DNA of 34,545 bases from a virus. Position numbers and translations under genes: made by a program. Below the pieces are notes generated by a model, which worked only from the letters and a program-made list of their open reading frames with translations, did no database searches and had not been told where the DNA came from. Below are positions 6,015 through 13,728 of the stretch, piece after piece. Each line of letters begins with the position of its first letter. Position 1 is the stretch's first letter. Location: the IMG/VR virus record IMGVR_UViG_3300035698_003349, positions 1 to 34,545 of that record, one strand, 5' to 3'.

Positions 6015-7379
6015 ATGAATGACAGAATAATGCCGGAATCGAAAGAAATAGAACGAGCGATATTGGGCGGATGTATGGTATCATTCGAGGCTTCTGCCGA
6101 GGCATCGGAAATCATCAAAGAGGAGCATTTCTTTTCACCGGCAAATGGTGTAATGTTTAGGATATTAAAGCAGATGTATATCCGCAATATCAGATTTGAT
6201 CAACTGCTCTTTGAGAAAGAGCTTGAAAAGATTGGCGTTTTAGAAAAGATTGGCGGCTCGGCTACAGTATCGGGAATAATGAGAGATACAGCATCGGGAG
6301 CGAATATAAAGGAACATTGCGAAATCGTTATAGAGAACTACCAAAGGAGAAAATTAATATTATTATGCGAAGATGTCGCCAGTAAAGCAGAGAAGGGAAA
6401 TATCTCGATAGGAGAGATAATAAATAATGCCAATGTGCAATTCGATAAAATCATAGAAGATGATAACAAAATAGGCTTCCAAGTTATGCAGGATTTACTT
6501 CTGCAGGCGAAGACAGAAATTTTAGAATTGAATGAAAGAAAAGAAATAATGGGTATTCCAACAGGTTTCCCGGCGTTAGACAAGTTGACAAACGGCTGGC
6601 AGGATGGAGATACAATTATTGTCGGAGCCGAGAAGAAAGCGGGAAAAAGTTTTATGGGGGCAATACTGGCTTGTGAAGCAATAAGTAAAGGGTATTCTGT
6701 CGGTATATTCTCACTTGAAATGATGGCACTTCCGTTAGTCAAAAGGCTTATATCTTACAAAGCACGGGTCGATACCGCCGATGTTGTGTTTAAAAAACTA
6801 ACAGACGAAGACAAGAAAAGTCTTGATAGTGCATGTGAGGTATTACAAGACTATAGCCAGATTATTTATGATGATACGGCGGGAATAAACATCGAGGAAA
6901 TGACAGTCAAGGCGAAACGGATGAAAAAACTTTATGATATTAAAATGCTGGTAGTAGATTATATCCAGTTAATGCCATCAGTAGGAAACGAAGGCAGGCA
7001 GAGAGAGATTGAGAAAATAAGTCACGGATTAAAATCAATAGCAAAAAACCTGAATATCCCCGTTATAATTATCAGCCAGTTTTCGAGACCGCAGAAAGGG
7101 AATGAGAAAAAAGCCCCATTGATGAGTGACCTCCGGGATTCTGGCGCTCTTGAGGCGGATGCGAGTATTGTGCTGTTGATTTACACTCCAGACATCGACA
7201 GGAAGAAGAATTGGTTAGATTATAAAAAACAACCGTGGAATGAAAATGATGAAATATTTGATAATATCAGAGAGCTTATTGTGGCCGCAAATAGAAACGG
7301 CAGGACAGGGGAAATACCTTTAATATTCAGGGGGGACATTGCAAGTTTTACAGAAATGAGCCAAAACCAAGGAGAGTGA
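6015..7379 (+). CDS. dnaB: DnaB-like replicative helicase
   Basis: 454 residues, normal for DnaB. The N-terminal helical domain (5-115) begins PESKEIERAILGGCM. The RecA-like domain starts at IPTGFPALDKLTNGW (181-195), with Walker A GAEKKAGKS (204-212), IFSLEM (231-236), Walker B MLVVDYIQLM (311-320), the sensor IIISQFSRP (351-359) and SDLRDSGALEADASIVLL (371-388), all in canonical order. Walker A differs from the usual GRPSMGKT but keeps GKS. It forms the hexameric 5'-3' helicase loaded by the upstream initiator. ATG at 6015 has AAGGGA upstream. No primase or polymerase gene is in the window, so these are probably borrowed from the host. Confidence 0.92.
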   Translation: MNDRIMPESKEIERAILGGCMVSFEASAEASEIIKEEHFFSPANGVMFRILKQMYIRNIRFDQLLFEKELEKIGVLEKIGGSATVSGIMRDTASGANIKEHCEIVIENYQRRKLILLCEDVASKAEKGNISIGEIINNANVQFDKIIEDDNKIGFQVMQDLLLQAKTEILELNERKEIMGIPTGFPALDKLTNGWQDGDTIIVGAEKKAGKSFMGAILACEAISKGYSVGIFSLEMMALPLVKRLISYKARVDTADVVFKKLTDEDKKSLDSACEVLQDYSQIIYDDTAGINIEEMTVKAKRMKKLYDIKMLVVDYIQLMPSVGNEGRQREIEKISHGLKSIAKNLNIPVIIISQFSRPQKGNEKKAPLMSDLRDSGALEADASIVLLIYTPDIDRKKNWLDYKKQPWNENDEIFDNIRELIVAANRNGRTGEIPLIFRGDIASFTEMSQNQGE

Positions 7380-7382
7380 ATT

Positions 7383-7694
7383 ATGAGTTGCCAGAGTATG
7401 CACGATATATTAAATGAATTACCTGTTATTAGTGCTTTAGAAGCATATAAAAAGGGAGACATGGATGGGGGAGATAAGATACTTGCCGATGAAGAAAAGA
7501 TGTGGCCTCCATATCCTCCGGACTCTGAAGAAGAAATTGTAAAAATACTTGTTAAAAATAATTTTATTAAAGGGTGTTGTGATTATAAAGAATATAGCAG
7601 GGCTAAGAAAATAATAGTTGGTAATCGTTGGTTAAGAGATTGTAATCATTACGATAGGATTATTGATTGGATATGCAATTATTTGAACTTGTAA
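7383..7694 (+). CDS. Hypothetical protein after the helicase
   Basis: 103 residues, AT-rich codon use like the two genes before it; ATG at 7383 after CCAAGGAGAGTGAATT, overlapping the helicase's last bases as ribosome site. Contains a Pro-rich MWPPYPPDSEEE segment and a C-terminal half rich in aromatic and basic residues (NRWLRDCNHYDRIIDWICNY). It reads like a helical DNA-replication accessory protein, but I recognise no family and no catalytic residues. It ends the AT-rich replication block; a new promoter follows. Confidence 0.65.
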   Translation: MSCQSMHDILNELPVISALEAYKKGDMDGGDKILADEEKMWPPYPPDSEEEIVKILVKNNFIKGCCDYKEYSRAKKIIVGNRWLRDCNHYDRIIDWICNYLNL

Positions 7695-7715
7695 CAGTGA
7701 GAACTAACAAACATC

Positions 7716-7744
7716 TTGACAAAAACCGAATTACAAGTTATTAA
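7716..7744 (+). promoter_or_regulatory. Candidate sigma70-like promoter before the 7784 gene
   Basis: TTGACA (7716-7721, perfect), spacer of 17 bases, TATTAA (7739-7744, 4/6). It lies in the only non-coding gap between replication and methyltransferase genes. With transcription starting near 7751, an ATG at 7748 cannot be the start, which supports the ATG at 7784. Confidence 0.5.
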
Positions 7745-7783
7745 TATATGCACGTAAACGCTAACCCGAGGGAAGGAAATACG

Positions 7784-8353
7784 ATGACACGCGAAAAATC
7801 AGCAAAATCACAAAACACACGGCAGAGAACGAAAACCGGGGCCTTCGCACCGGCCGCAACACCACCGATAAAGGAAATCAACGTCGGAGTAGCCAGCAAA
7901 ACCGGCTCTGAGATCGGTATCAAAGCCGAGCTGGATACCACGAACGTCCGGGTCGGCGGAGCCAGTACCGTCGACAACTCACCCCCGGCTGAGGATAATG
8001 AAAATATCCAGAGTGCCATCAACCCATCGCAGGGACCGGAACCCATTAAGATCGCAGAGGCCGACCCCGACGACGAGGGCCTCAGTATCGAACCCGCAGC
8101 GCCTGGAAAACCCGCAGGCGCTGCGATGAAAATACAGCCCGTGGCATCCGAGCCATCCGCACCCGCGGTTGTGCCATACGATGCCGATAAAGACCGGACG
8201 ATCACCGCGCTACAGATACGGCAGATGAGCGTCATCCAGATACATCACTATGTCGGGAATAACCTCGAAGGAAAAGCGGCCTCGGCGAACCTGCTCGAAA
8301 TATACGACCGGAATCGACTGCAGGCGGGACTCATAGCCGCACTCGGATTGTAG
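7784..8353 (+). CDS. Low-complexity Ala/Pro-rich hypothetical protein
   Basis: 189 residues from ATG at 7784, preceded by GGGAAGGAAATACG; the same AAGGAAATACGATGA start cassette recurs at 27871. Residues 1-140 are rich in Ala, Pro, Glu and Asp with no predicted fold. The last ~50 residues (KDRTITALQIRQMSV ... LEIYDRNRLQAGLIAALGL) look like a short helical domain. The gene is clearly GC-richer than its upstream neighbours. A disordered linker with a C-terminal binding helix suggests a DNA- or protein-binding accessory factor, without a firm function. Confidence 0.65.
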   Translation: MTREKSAKSQNTRQRTKTGAFAPAATPPIKEINVGVASKTGSEIGIKAELDTTNVRVGGASTVDNSPPAEDNENIQSAINPSQGPEPIKIAEADPDDEGLSIEPAAPGKPAGAAMKIQPVASEPSAPAVVPYDADKDRTITALQIRQMSVIQIHHYVGNNLEGKAASANLLEIYDRNRLQAGLIAALGL

Positions 8354-8369
8354 CCGATGGGGAAATGCC

Positions 8370-9380
8370 GTGCTTGAAACCAACAAAACCCACGCCATTG
8401 ATGCCTTTGAAGGATTGAGCCTCTTGCCGGATAAGTGTATTGATTTGATAGTTACCGATCCGCCGTACAACATCAAGAAAGCGGCGTGGGATAACATACC
8501 GGATTATAACGCTTGGATGGGTAGGCTATTCGGTGAGTGTGAACGTGTCCTGAAAGACAACGGTTCTTTCTACTGGTTTCATAACGACATGCAGGTTATC
8601 GCTCAATTAATGGAATGGCTACGGATAAACACGGGCTTTGTTTTTAAGCAGATGATTACATGGAATAAAATAAGTGAGTCTTTCACTAATTATGGTTTTG
8701 TACAACAGAGGTTAAGTATTGATATGATGCGGAATTATTACAACGGTTTTACAGAATACATCCTTTTCTATACGTTTCAAGATGAGACGGGGTTAAAAAC
8801 CGTTATGCTTGATATGAATAATTTTACTACACTCAGACAGTATTTTAAGGAATTTCAAGAGGCGTTGGGTATTAACAAAAAAGAAATAATCGGCAAGATA
8901 GGGCAACAAGCAGACCATTGTTTCCGGTGGGGTTCCTCTCAATGGGATTTACCAACAGAAGAAACATATCAAGAGCTTTGCAAACTAACTTTAAAACATG
9001 AGTTCGTGCGCCGTGAGTATGAGGACTTGCGCCGTGAGTATGAGTTCGTGCGCCGTGAGTATGAGGACTTGCGCCGTGAGTATGAGGACTTGCGATATAC
9101 TTTTAATGCGCAGTGGGTAAAAGATGATTTGCGGAGCAACTCCAACACATGGCTATATCCGCCCGCCGAAAGAAACGGACACGCCACACCGAAGCAGATA
9201 GAATTGATAAAAAACATTATTCTGCATAGTTCAAATGAGGGCGATTTGATTCTTGATTGCTTTATGGGAAGTGGCACAACAGCAAAAGCATGTGAAGAAA
9301 CAGGCCGCAACTATATTGGCTTTGAAAAAGATGCTTGTGAATATATAGAATCGCAAACCAAACTGGAGTTATTCGGATAA
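8370..9380 (+). CDS. Beta-class DNA methyltransferase (N6-adenine or N4-cytosine) with repeat-containing insert
   Basis: 336 residues; GTG start at 8370 with GATGGGGA upstream. Motif IV DPPY is at 30-33 (IVTDPPYNI), and motif I FMGSGTT is at 298-304 near the C-terminus, with FEKD (318-321) binding SAM. The order motif IV, recognition region, motif I is that of the beta class. Between them, residues 211-241 are tandem heptapeptides EFVRREY/EDLRREY encoded by exact 21-base repeats. No restriction partner is nearby, so it is an orphan methylase that could protect phage DNA from host restriction. The middle part (8640-9000) is AT-richer than both ends. Confidence 0.88.
   Translation: MLETNKTHAIDAFEGLSLLPDKCIDLIVTDPPYNIKKAAWDNIPDYNAWMGRLFGECERVLKDNGSFYWFHNDMQVIAQLMEWLRINTGFVFKQMITWNKISESFTNYGFVQQRLSIDMMRNYYNGFTEYILFYTFQDETGLKTVMLDMNNFTTLRQYFKEFQEALGINKKEIIGKIGQQADHCFRWGSSQWDLPTEETYQELCKLTLKHEFVRREYEDLRREYEFVRREYEDLRREYEDLRYTFNAQWVKDDLRSNSNTWLYPPAERNGHATPKQIELIKNIILHSSNEGDLILDCFMGSGTTAKACEETGRNYIGFEKDACEYIESQTKLELFG
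9000..9094 (+). repeat. Tandem 21-base repeats inside the methyltransferase gene
   Basis: Four full 21-base units and an 11-base partial one: A (9000-9020), B (9021-9041), A (9042-9062), B (9063-9083), partial B (9084-9094). A and B differ only in bases 4-8 (TTCGT against GACTT) and share CGCCGTGAGTAT-like ends. Same-type copies are identical, which implies recent duplication or ongoing slippage. The period is a multiple of three, so copy-number change keeps the frame and only lengthens the helix. Confidence 0.95.
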
Positions 9381-9398
9381 AGTAAGGTGATGAGTAAC

Positions 9399-9917
9399 AT
9401 GGCGCTATCATTAAAACAAAAAACCTTCTGCCAGGAATACATCGTTGATTTCAATGGTGCTCAGTCTGCGATACGCGCCGGGTACAGCAAAAAAACTGCA
9501 AAAGTGAAGGCCTCTCAATTATTAACGATTATTAACATTCAGTCCGAAATCCTGGCAGCCATTAAGAAACGCTCTGAACGAACGGGCATAACTCAAGACA
9601 GGGTAGTCCTTGAATTGGCCAGAATAGCATTCTCAGACATGAAGGATTTCGCGGCTTGGGATAAATCGGGCGTAACCCTCAATGATTCAGAAACCCTGAC
9701 AGAGGAAGAAACCAGATGTGTTTCCGAGGTATCCGAGACGGAAACGAAAGACGGTGGCTCGGTAAAATTCAAACTCCATGACAAAAAGTCAGCACTTGAA
9801 TTACTCGGAAAGCATCTCGGCATGTTCGGGAGCAAGTTTAGTATTGACAGCGACGATTTCAAGATCGAATTAACACTGGTGGGGAGCAAAGATGATCCGG
9901 GTCCCGTGGAGGATTAA
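9399..9917 (+). CDS. terS: Terminase small subunit
   Basis: 172 residues from ATG 9399, chosen because AAGGTGA lies 9 bases upstream; the in-frame GTG 9387 and ATG 9390 are too close to it. The N-terminus LSLKQKTFCQEYIVDFNGAQ followed by AIRAGYS and KVKASQLL is the terminase_2 helix-turn-helix that binds the packaging site. The middle (40-140) is helical and should oligomerise; the acidic C-terminus would dock on the large subunit. The gene overlaps the large subunit start by 26 bases, the usual arrangement. Confidence 0.9.
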   Translation: MALSLKQKTFCQEYIVDFNGAQSAIRAGYSKKTAKVKASQLLTIINIQSEILAAIKKRSERTGITQDRVVLELARIAFSDMKDFAAWDKSGVTLNDSETLTEEETRCVSEVSETETKDGGSVKFKLHDKKSALELLGKHLGMFGSKFSIDSDDFKIELTLVGSKDDPGPVED

Positions 9918-11139
9918 CGATGTTTACATCCCATACGTTGACGACCAGACCCACATTCAGATATTCTTCGGTGGATCAAGTTCGGGCAAATCAGTGTTTC
10001 TCGCACAGCGGGCGGTAAAAGACCTGCTTGAGGGCGGGCGCAATTACCTGATAGTCAGGAACACCGGCGGGACCAACAGGGGATCGACATTCAACGAGCT
10101 CAACCAAGTAATTGACGAGTGGGGATGCAGATCAAGTATAACCAGCCGCAAAAGCGACCTGACTATAACGACCAGTGAAGGCTATCAAGCAATATTCTGC
10201 GGATTGGATGACGTCGAGAAAATAAAATCTATCCGCCCGGCAAAGGGAATTTTCACCGATATTTGGATCGAAGAAGCAACGGAAGCAGGATACGATGATT
10301 TCAAGAAACTCACTAAACGACTGCGCGGCTTGTCCGAGAAACCGAAGCGCATCACGTTCTCGTTCAATCCTATCTACCGAACGCATTGGATATGCAAGGG
10401 ATTCTTTGCCGGATTTGCCGACGGAGATACGGTTTATCGCGACGAAAAACTGTCCATCCTCAAAACGATCCATACCGACAATCGCTTCCTCACACCCGCA
10501 GACAGAGAGGAACTTGAGGACGAAACTAACGAATATTACTATAACGTCTACACGCTGGGTAATTGGGGCGTTCTCGGGAAGCTCATCTTCACAAACTGGC
10601 GGGTTGAGGACCTCTCGGGAATACGCGACAACTTTGGAACGTACTATAACGGCCTGGATTTTGGCTTCACTAACGACCCCAGCGCCCTGGCGCGGATGGC
10701 GATAAAGGAGAAAAGACTATTTATCACACACGAATTATACGAATACGGGATGACAAACGATATACTGGCCCCGGCCTTGACACAAATCATCGGCAAGGAA
10801 GAAGTCCGCTGCGACCCATCAGCACCGAAGGACAGGCAGGAACTCCGGGGATACGGCGTAAACGCAATAAAGGCACAGGGAGGGCCGGGCAGCGTCAACC
10901 ACGGAATACAGTTTTTGCAGCAATTCGAAATGATAATAGACAGGGAATGCCAGAACGCAGTAAACGAGATACAACTTTATCAATGGCAAGAAAACAAGGA
11001 CGGGGATATCCTCAATGTTCCGGTAGACAAAAACAACCACTGGATTGATGCCGCACGGTACGGATTAAGCGGGATATCGTTCGCACCGCCGAGGGAAGAA
11101 CAGGCATTCGACTACTCATCACTCGGATTGCCGGGATGA
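9892..11139 (+). CDS. terL: Terminase large subunit (PBSX/SPP1-type)
   Basis: 415 residues, standard for PBSX/SPP1-type TerL. The ATPase domain has Walker A GGSSSGKS (27-34), the adjacent LIVRNTGGTNRGS, and Walker B FTDIWIEEAT (121-130) with catalytic glutamate, then FSFNP as coupling motif. The RNase H-like nuclease domain starts NGLDFGFTNDPSAL (253-266), whose Asp binds metal, and closes with HWIDAARYGLSG. It powers DNA translocation into the capsid and cuts concatemers; PBSX/SPP1-type enzymes generally do headful packaging. Translation starts inside the small-subunit gene. Confidence 0.93.
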   Translation: MIRVPWRINDVYIPYVDDQTHIQIFFGGSSSGKSVFLAQRAVKDLLEGGRNYLIVRNTGGTNRGSTFNELNQVIDEWGCRSSITSRKSDLTITTSEGYQAIFCGLDDVEKIKSIRPAKGIFTDIWIEEATEAGYDDFKKLTKRLRGLSEKPKRITFSFNPIYRTHWICKGFFAGFADGDTVYRDEKLSILKTIHTDNRFLTPADREELEDETNEYYYNVYTLGNWGVLGKLIFTNWRVEDLSGIRDNFGTYYNGLDFGFTNDPSALARMAIKEKRLFITHELYEYGMTNDILAPALTQIIGKEEVRCDPSAPKDRQELRGYGVNAIKAQGGPGSVNHGIQFLQQFEMIIDRECQNAVNEIQLYQWQENKDGDILNVPVDKNNHWIDAARYGLSGISFAPPREEQAFDYSSLGLPG

Positions 11140-11156
11140 AATATATAAATTATAAT
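11128..11156 (+). promoter_or_regulatory. Candidate promoter before the pentanucleotide-array region
   Basis: TTGCCG (11128-11133, 4/6), a 17-base spacer, then a perfect TATAAT (11151-11156). It overlaps the end of the large terminase gene. Transcription would begin near 11163, just before the small gene at 11173 and the two pentanucleotide arrays. Confidence 0.45.
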
Positions 11157-11172
11157 TTAAAGGTGGGTTATT

Positions 11173-11415
11173 ATGAAATTAACCAAAAAAAAGATGAAAA
11201 TGTTGCAGAAGATAAACCATAATTTATACTTTTCAATGCATGATCATGATGGATGCGAAAGAGACAATATAGATCAGTTACTTGTGGAAAAAGCCCGCAG
11301 ACAATTAATTAGCTTTATCTTCTCAGATAAGGGGAAAGTTGGTGGCTATAACAAAAGTATGGCGGGGCAAGGCGGGGCTCGGACGGGTATGGTCCGGCAC
11401 GGCGAGGTATGGTGA
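11173..11415 (+). CDS. Small protein whose C-terminus is encoded by the pentanucleotide array
   Basis: 80 residues; ATG at 11173 after AAAGGTGGGTTATT. Residues 1-60 are AT-rich in codon use, Lys-rich and helical (MKLTKKKMKMLQKI), with a DHDGCERDN stretch. From about residue 63 the frame enters the GG-Y-N-N array and the peptide becomes MAGQGGARTGMVRHGEVW, an Ala/Gly/Arg pattern repeating every five residues (15 bases being three array units). I have the impression that similar low-complexity tails occur in other phage proteins but cannot verify it. The array may have been inserted into, or read through by, a shorter gene. Function unknown. Confidence 0.5.
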   Translation: MKLTKKKMKMLQKINHNLYFSMHDHDGCERDNIDQLLVEKARRQLISFIFSDKGKVGGYNKSMAGQGGARTGMVRHGEVW

Positions 11416-11420
11416 GGTTT
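11361..11420 (+). repeat. Degenerate pentanucleotide array 1 (GG-Y-N-N)12
   Basis: GG recurs at exact 5-base intervals at 11361, 11366, 11371 and so on to 11416: 12 of 12 units. The base after GG is a pyrimidine in 11 of 12 units, while the last two bases vary (CGG, CAA, CGG, CTC, ACG, TAT, TCC, CAC, CGA, TAT, TGA, TTT). This is a strict phase with degenerate content, unlike a slippage microsatellite. GG-N3-GG-N3-GG-N3-GG is also the two-tetrad G-quadruplex pattern. Confidence 0.85.
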
Positions 11421-11455
11421 TCAAAACGATAACGCAGTAAAATAATACATTTCAG

Positions 11456-11515
11456 GGCGTGGCGCGATCCGGCTGGCTTAGACGCGGCCTGATGCGGCCG
11501 GGTGAGGCGAGGCAA
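11456..11515 (+). repeat. Degenerate pentanucleotide array 2 (G-R-Y-N-N)12
   Basis: Second 12-unit array, in register with a 5-base period: G at all 12 positions from 11456 to 11511, GG at 8, GA at 3, GC at 1, and a pyrimidine third base in 12 of 12. It is separated from array 1 by 35 AT-rich bases and lies outside any convincing gene, which argues against protein coding as the reason for the pattern. Confidence 0.75.
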
Positions 11516-11569
11516 TTATAAAAGCATTATAAACCACAAAACAAAAACAAATAGCGGAGACAGATCGCA

Positions 11570-11827
11570 ATGAAATCACTTCTTAAACTCATATTTAAAG
11601 GCGACTATTATCCGGGACTCGGCATACAACGGCTGAATCATGATGAATATCGGGATTTCCGCATCCGGGATTTATTCTCCATACAATTCTGGATCGAGGT
11701 ATATTACCGTTTAACTTGCAAATCATTTTTCCCATGCATGGAAGAGAAGATTGGTTTTACCGAACGCCGATCCAGAAAATGCGGAAGATGCAACTGCCCG
11801 ATGAAGATTTATCGCTCAATGTGTTAA
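11570..11827 (+). CDS. Small basic protein with a C-terminal Cys cluster
   Basis: 85 residues, ATG at 11570 with GGAG about 10 bases upstream. The N-terminal half is hydrophobic/aromatic (LLKLIFKGDYYPGLGI); the C-terminal end carries RKCGRCNCPM and a final MC, a probable zinc knuckle. No family recognised. It ends 11 bases before the next small gene, with which it shares the interval between terminase and portal. Confidence 0.5.
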   Translation: MKSLLKLIFKGDYYPGLGIQRLNHDEYRDFRIRDLFSIQFWIEVYYRLTCKSFFPCMEEKIGFTERRSRKCGRCNCPMKIYRSMC

Positions 11828-11838
11828 AGGAGAACACA

Positions 11839-11955
11839 ATGCAACTACCTATAGCTATATTTATATTACTTTTATGCCTTTTCCCAGCCAGCATAATCGC
11901 ATCCGTTCTCTGGATGTTCAGGAAAAAGAAACCGGAGGAGTTTTCAAATGGATAA
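11839..11955 (+). CDS. Small single-span membrane protein
   Basis: 38 residues; ATG at 11839 after AAAGGAGAACACA, a strong site. Residues 4-26 are a hydrophobic span (IAIFILLLCLFPASIIASVL), followed by FRKKKPEE, so the positively charged tail faces the cytoplasm. It overlaps the next start by 8 bases. Too short to classify; holin-like accessory, host membrane modulator or superinfection factor are possible, none supported directly. Confidence 0.55.
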   Translation: MQLPIAIFILLLCLFPASIIASVLWMFRKKKPEEFSNG

Positions 11956-12277
11956 ACAACTAAAAGTCGAGCAGATCGCGGAGATACTCGGATTGGCGGA
12001 GGATACCGTCAGGGATTATTTTCAAGCATCAAGATTCCCCGGAGGATATAAATTGAACTGGGAATGGCGTCTCAGTGAGTTCGATCTTGCACGCTGGATC
12101 GAGTTCAAGAAAGACCCGGAGACCTTCATCGAGGCTGAGCTTGCAGCGTTGCGGGCAACGGCGAAATTTAGGGTCAGTATCGATCTGAAAGAACGAGAAT
12201 ATTGGGAGAAAGAACTGGTCGATAAATGGGAACAGACGCGTGGGGGAAAACACAAAAAACCCAGCTTGAAAGGATAA
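11948..12277 (+). CDS. Helix-turn-helix (MerR/excisionase/Nu1-like) protein
   Basis: 109 residues; ATG at 11948 after CCGGAGGAG. Residues 1-55 form a winged HTH of the MerR/excisionase type: VEQIAEILGLAEDTVRDYF, then the wing FPGGYKLNWEWRLSEFDLARW. The C-terminal half is a charged helix (ETFIEAELAALRATA, KEREYWEKEL), probably for dimerisation. Between terminase and portal it could be a DNA-binding packaging accessory like Nu1, or a late-gene regulator. Fold confident; role open. Confidence 0.7.
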   Translation: MDKQLKVEQIAEILGLAEDTVRDYFQASRFPGGYKLNWEWRLSEFDLARWIEFKKDPETFIEAELAALRATAKFRVSIDLKEREYWEKELVDKWEQTRGGKHKKPSLKG

Positions 12278-12283
12278 AAGAAA

Positions 12284-13708
12284 ATGGACATAACAGAAAC
12301 CATGCAAGCGAAGTTCGACGCATCAATGACCGACAAGACCTTCACCGATTTATTGACCGCCCTGACAGCAGGAACGCCGGATATTGACAACCACATCGAC
12401 GACAACCGGAAGGCTTATGTCGGGGATCACGAGATACTGCGCGATACCAACCGCCGCGACAAGCAGGTCGGCGACGATCAGAAAACACGCCGAACGGTTA
12501 AACACGCGAAAGAGGTAATCACGCTGCAGAAACGGATCGTCAACAGCGCCGTCGAATTCCTGTTCGGAGAACCCGTTACCCTGACGCTCAAGACGGAAGG
12601 CCAGGAGAAGGCGCTCGAACTTATCACAAACTCATGGCATAAGAACCGGCTTGATTATTTCAACAAACGGCTCTCTCGGGACCTGTTCGTCGAAGGGAAA
12701 GCCGCGGAAGTATGGGAAATACCGCCGACCTCGGAAACCAAAAAAGCGAAACGGGCGCGGGTGACTCTGCTCTCGAAGCGAACCGGATATTCGATATACC
12801 CGCATTTCGACGCCTGGGGCGATATGGATGCCTTCACGATCAAATACCAGAACACAAACCCCGAGGGGAAAATAATAGAGCGTGTAACGATCTACACGGC
12901 GGACAAACGGATAACAGCCGTTAAAAATGGCCCGAAATGGGAGAAAGAGGAAGTTGAGAACATTCTGAAGATTATCCCCGTGGTTTATTACGAGCAGGGA
13001 CCGCCCGAGTGGGACGGTGTTGACACCGAGATCGACCGCATGGAATACCTGCTCAGTAATTTTGCGGACACCAACGACTATTTCGGGGCGCCCATTATTG
13101 AGTTAAAAGGGGTTGTTTCGAACATGCCGAAAAAAGAGGATAGCGGCAAGGTGATAACCGTCCAAGCCGAAACCGACCCCGAGGGCAAGGTATACTACCC
13201 GGGCGGAGCATCGTTCGTAACGTGGGAGCAAGGCCCGGAATCAATTGAAAAAGAATACACGATGCTCAAGGACATCGTATTCGGGCAGACCAGCACACCC
13301 GACCTCTCGTTCTCGAACGTAAAGGGCATGACAGGTTTGAGTGGAATCGCCATCCGTCTCATGTTTTCGGATGCGCTGTTCAAAGCAAAGGACAAGCAGG
13401 AGATATTCGGACCGGGGCTGGACAGGCGGATAAGCGTCATGAAAGCCATACTGGGAGTGGTCGACGTCTCACAGGCGGCAGCCCTCAACAAGACAGAGGT
13501 CGAGATTATATTCGGCGACGTTCTCCCCACCGACATCACGGCGCTGATTAATAGCCTGTCCGTAGCCAGAATGGGCGAGCCGATAATGAGCGAGAAAAGT
13601 GCGGTCGAGCAGAACCCGCTGGTGACAGACCCGGAAGCTGACCTTGAGGAAATGGGGAAAGAAAGGACGGCAGCCGCCGGAATAGCCGGGAGTTTTAACG
13701 TCGAATAA
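12284..13708 (+). CDS. Portal protein (SPP1 gp6-like)
   Basis: 474 residues, usual length for SPP1-type portals. The N-terminal wing/clip region shows HIDDNRKAYVGDHEIL, RRTVKHAKEVITLQKRIVNS and EFLFGEPVTL (up to about residue 105), a typical start for Phage_prot_Gp6 members. Later GKVYYPGGASFVTWEQGPES and SNVKGMTGLSGIAIRLMF cover the stem and crown. It forms the dodecameric vertex ring through which the terminase drives DNA and to which connector proteins attach. The acidic/Glu-rich C-terminus (QNPLVTDPEADLEEMG) is common. Start ATG 12284 lies 6 bases after the preceding stop. Confidence 0.9.
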   Translation: MDITETMQAKFDASMTDKTFTDLLTALTAGTPDIDNHIDDNRKAYVGDHEILRDTNRRDKQVGDDQKTRRTVKHAKEVITLQKRIVNSAVEFLFGEPVTLTLKTEGQEKALELITNSWHKNRLDYFNKRLSRDLFVEGKAAEVWEIPPTSETKKAKRARVTLLSKRTGYSIYPHFDAWGDMDAFTIKYQNTNPEGKIIERVTIYTADKRITAVKNGPKWEKEEVENILKIIPVVYYEQGPPEWDGVDTEIDRMEYLLSNFADTNDYFGAPIIELKGVVSNMPKKEDSGKVITVQAETDPEGKVYYPGGASFVTWEQGPESIEKEYTMLKDIVFGQTSTPDLSFSNVKGMTGLSGIAIRLMFSDALFKAKDKQEIFGPGLDRRISVMKAILGVVDVSQAAALNKTEVEIIFGDVLPTDITALINSLSVARMGEPIMSEKSAVEQNPLVTDPEADLEEMGKERTAAAGIAGSFNVE

Positions 13709-13728
13709 CAAGAAATGGGGATGAAAAA

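Noticed and set aside
9000-9094. Repeat array considered as CRISPR
   Set aside because: Units are contiguous without spacers and inside the reading frame of the methyltransferase, so it is a protein-coding tandem repeat.
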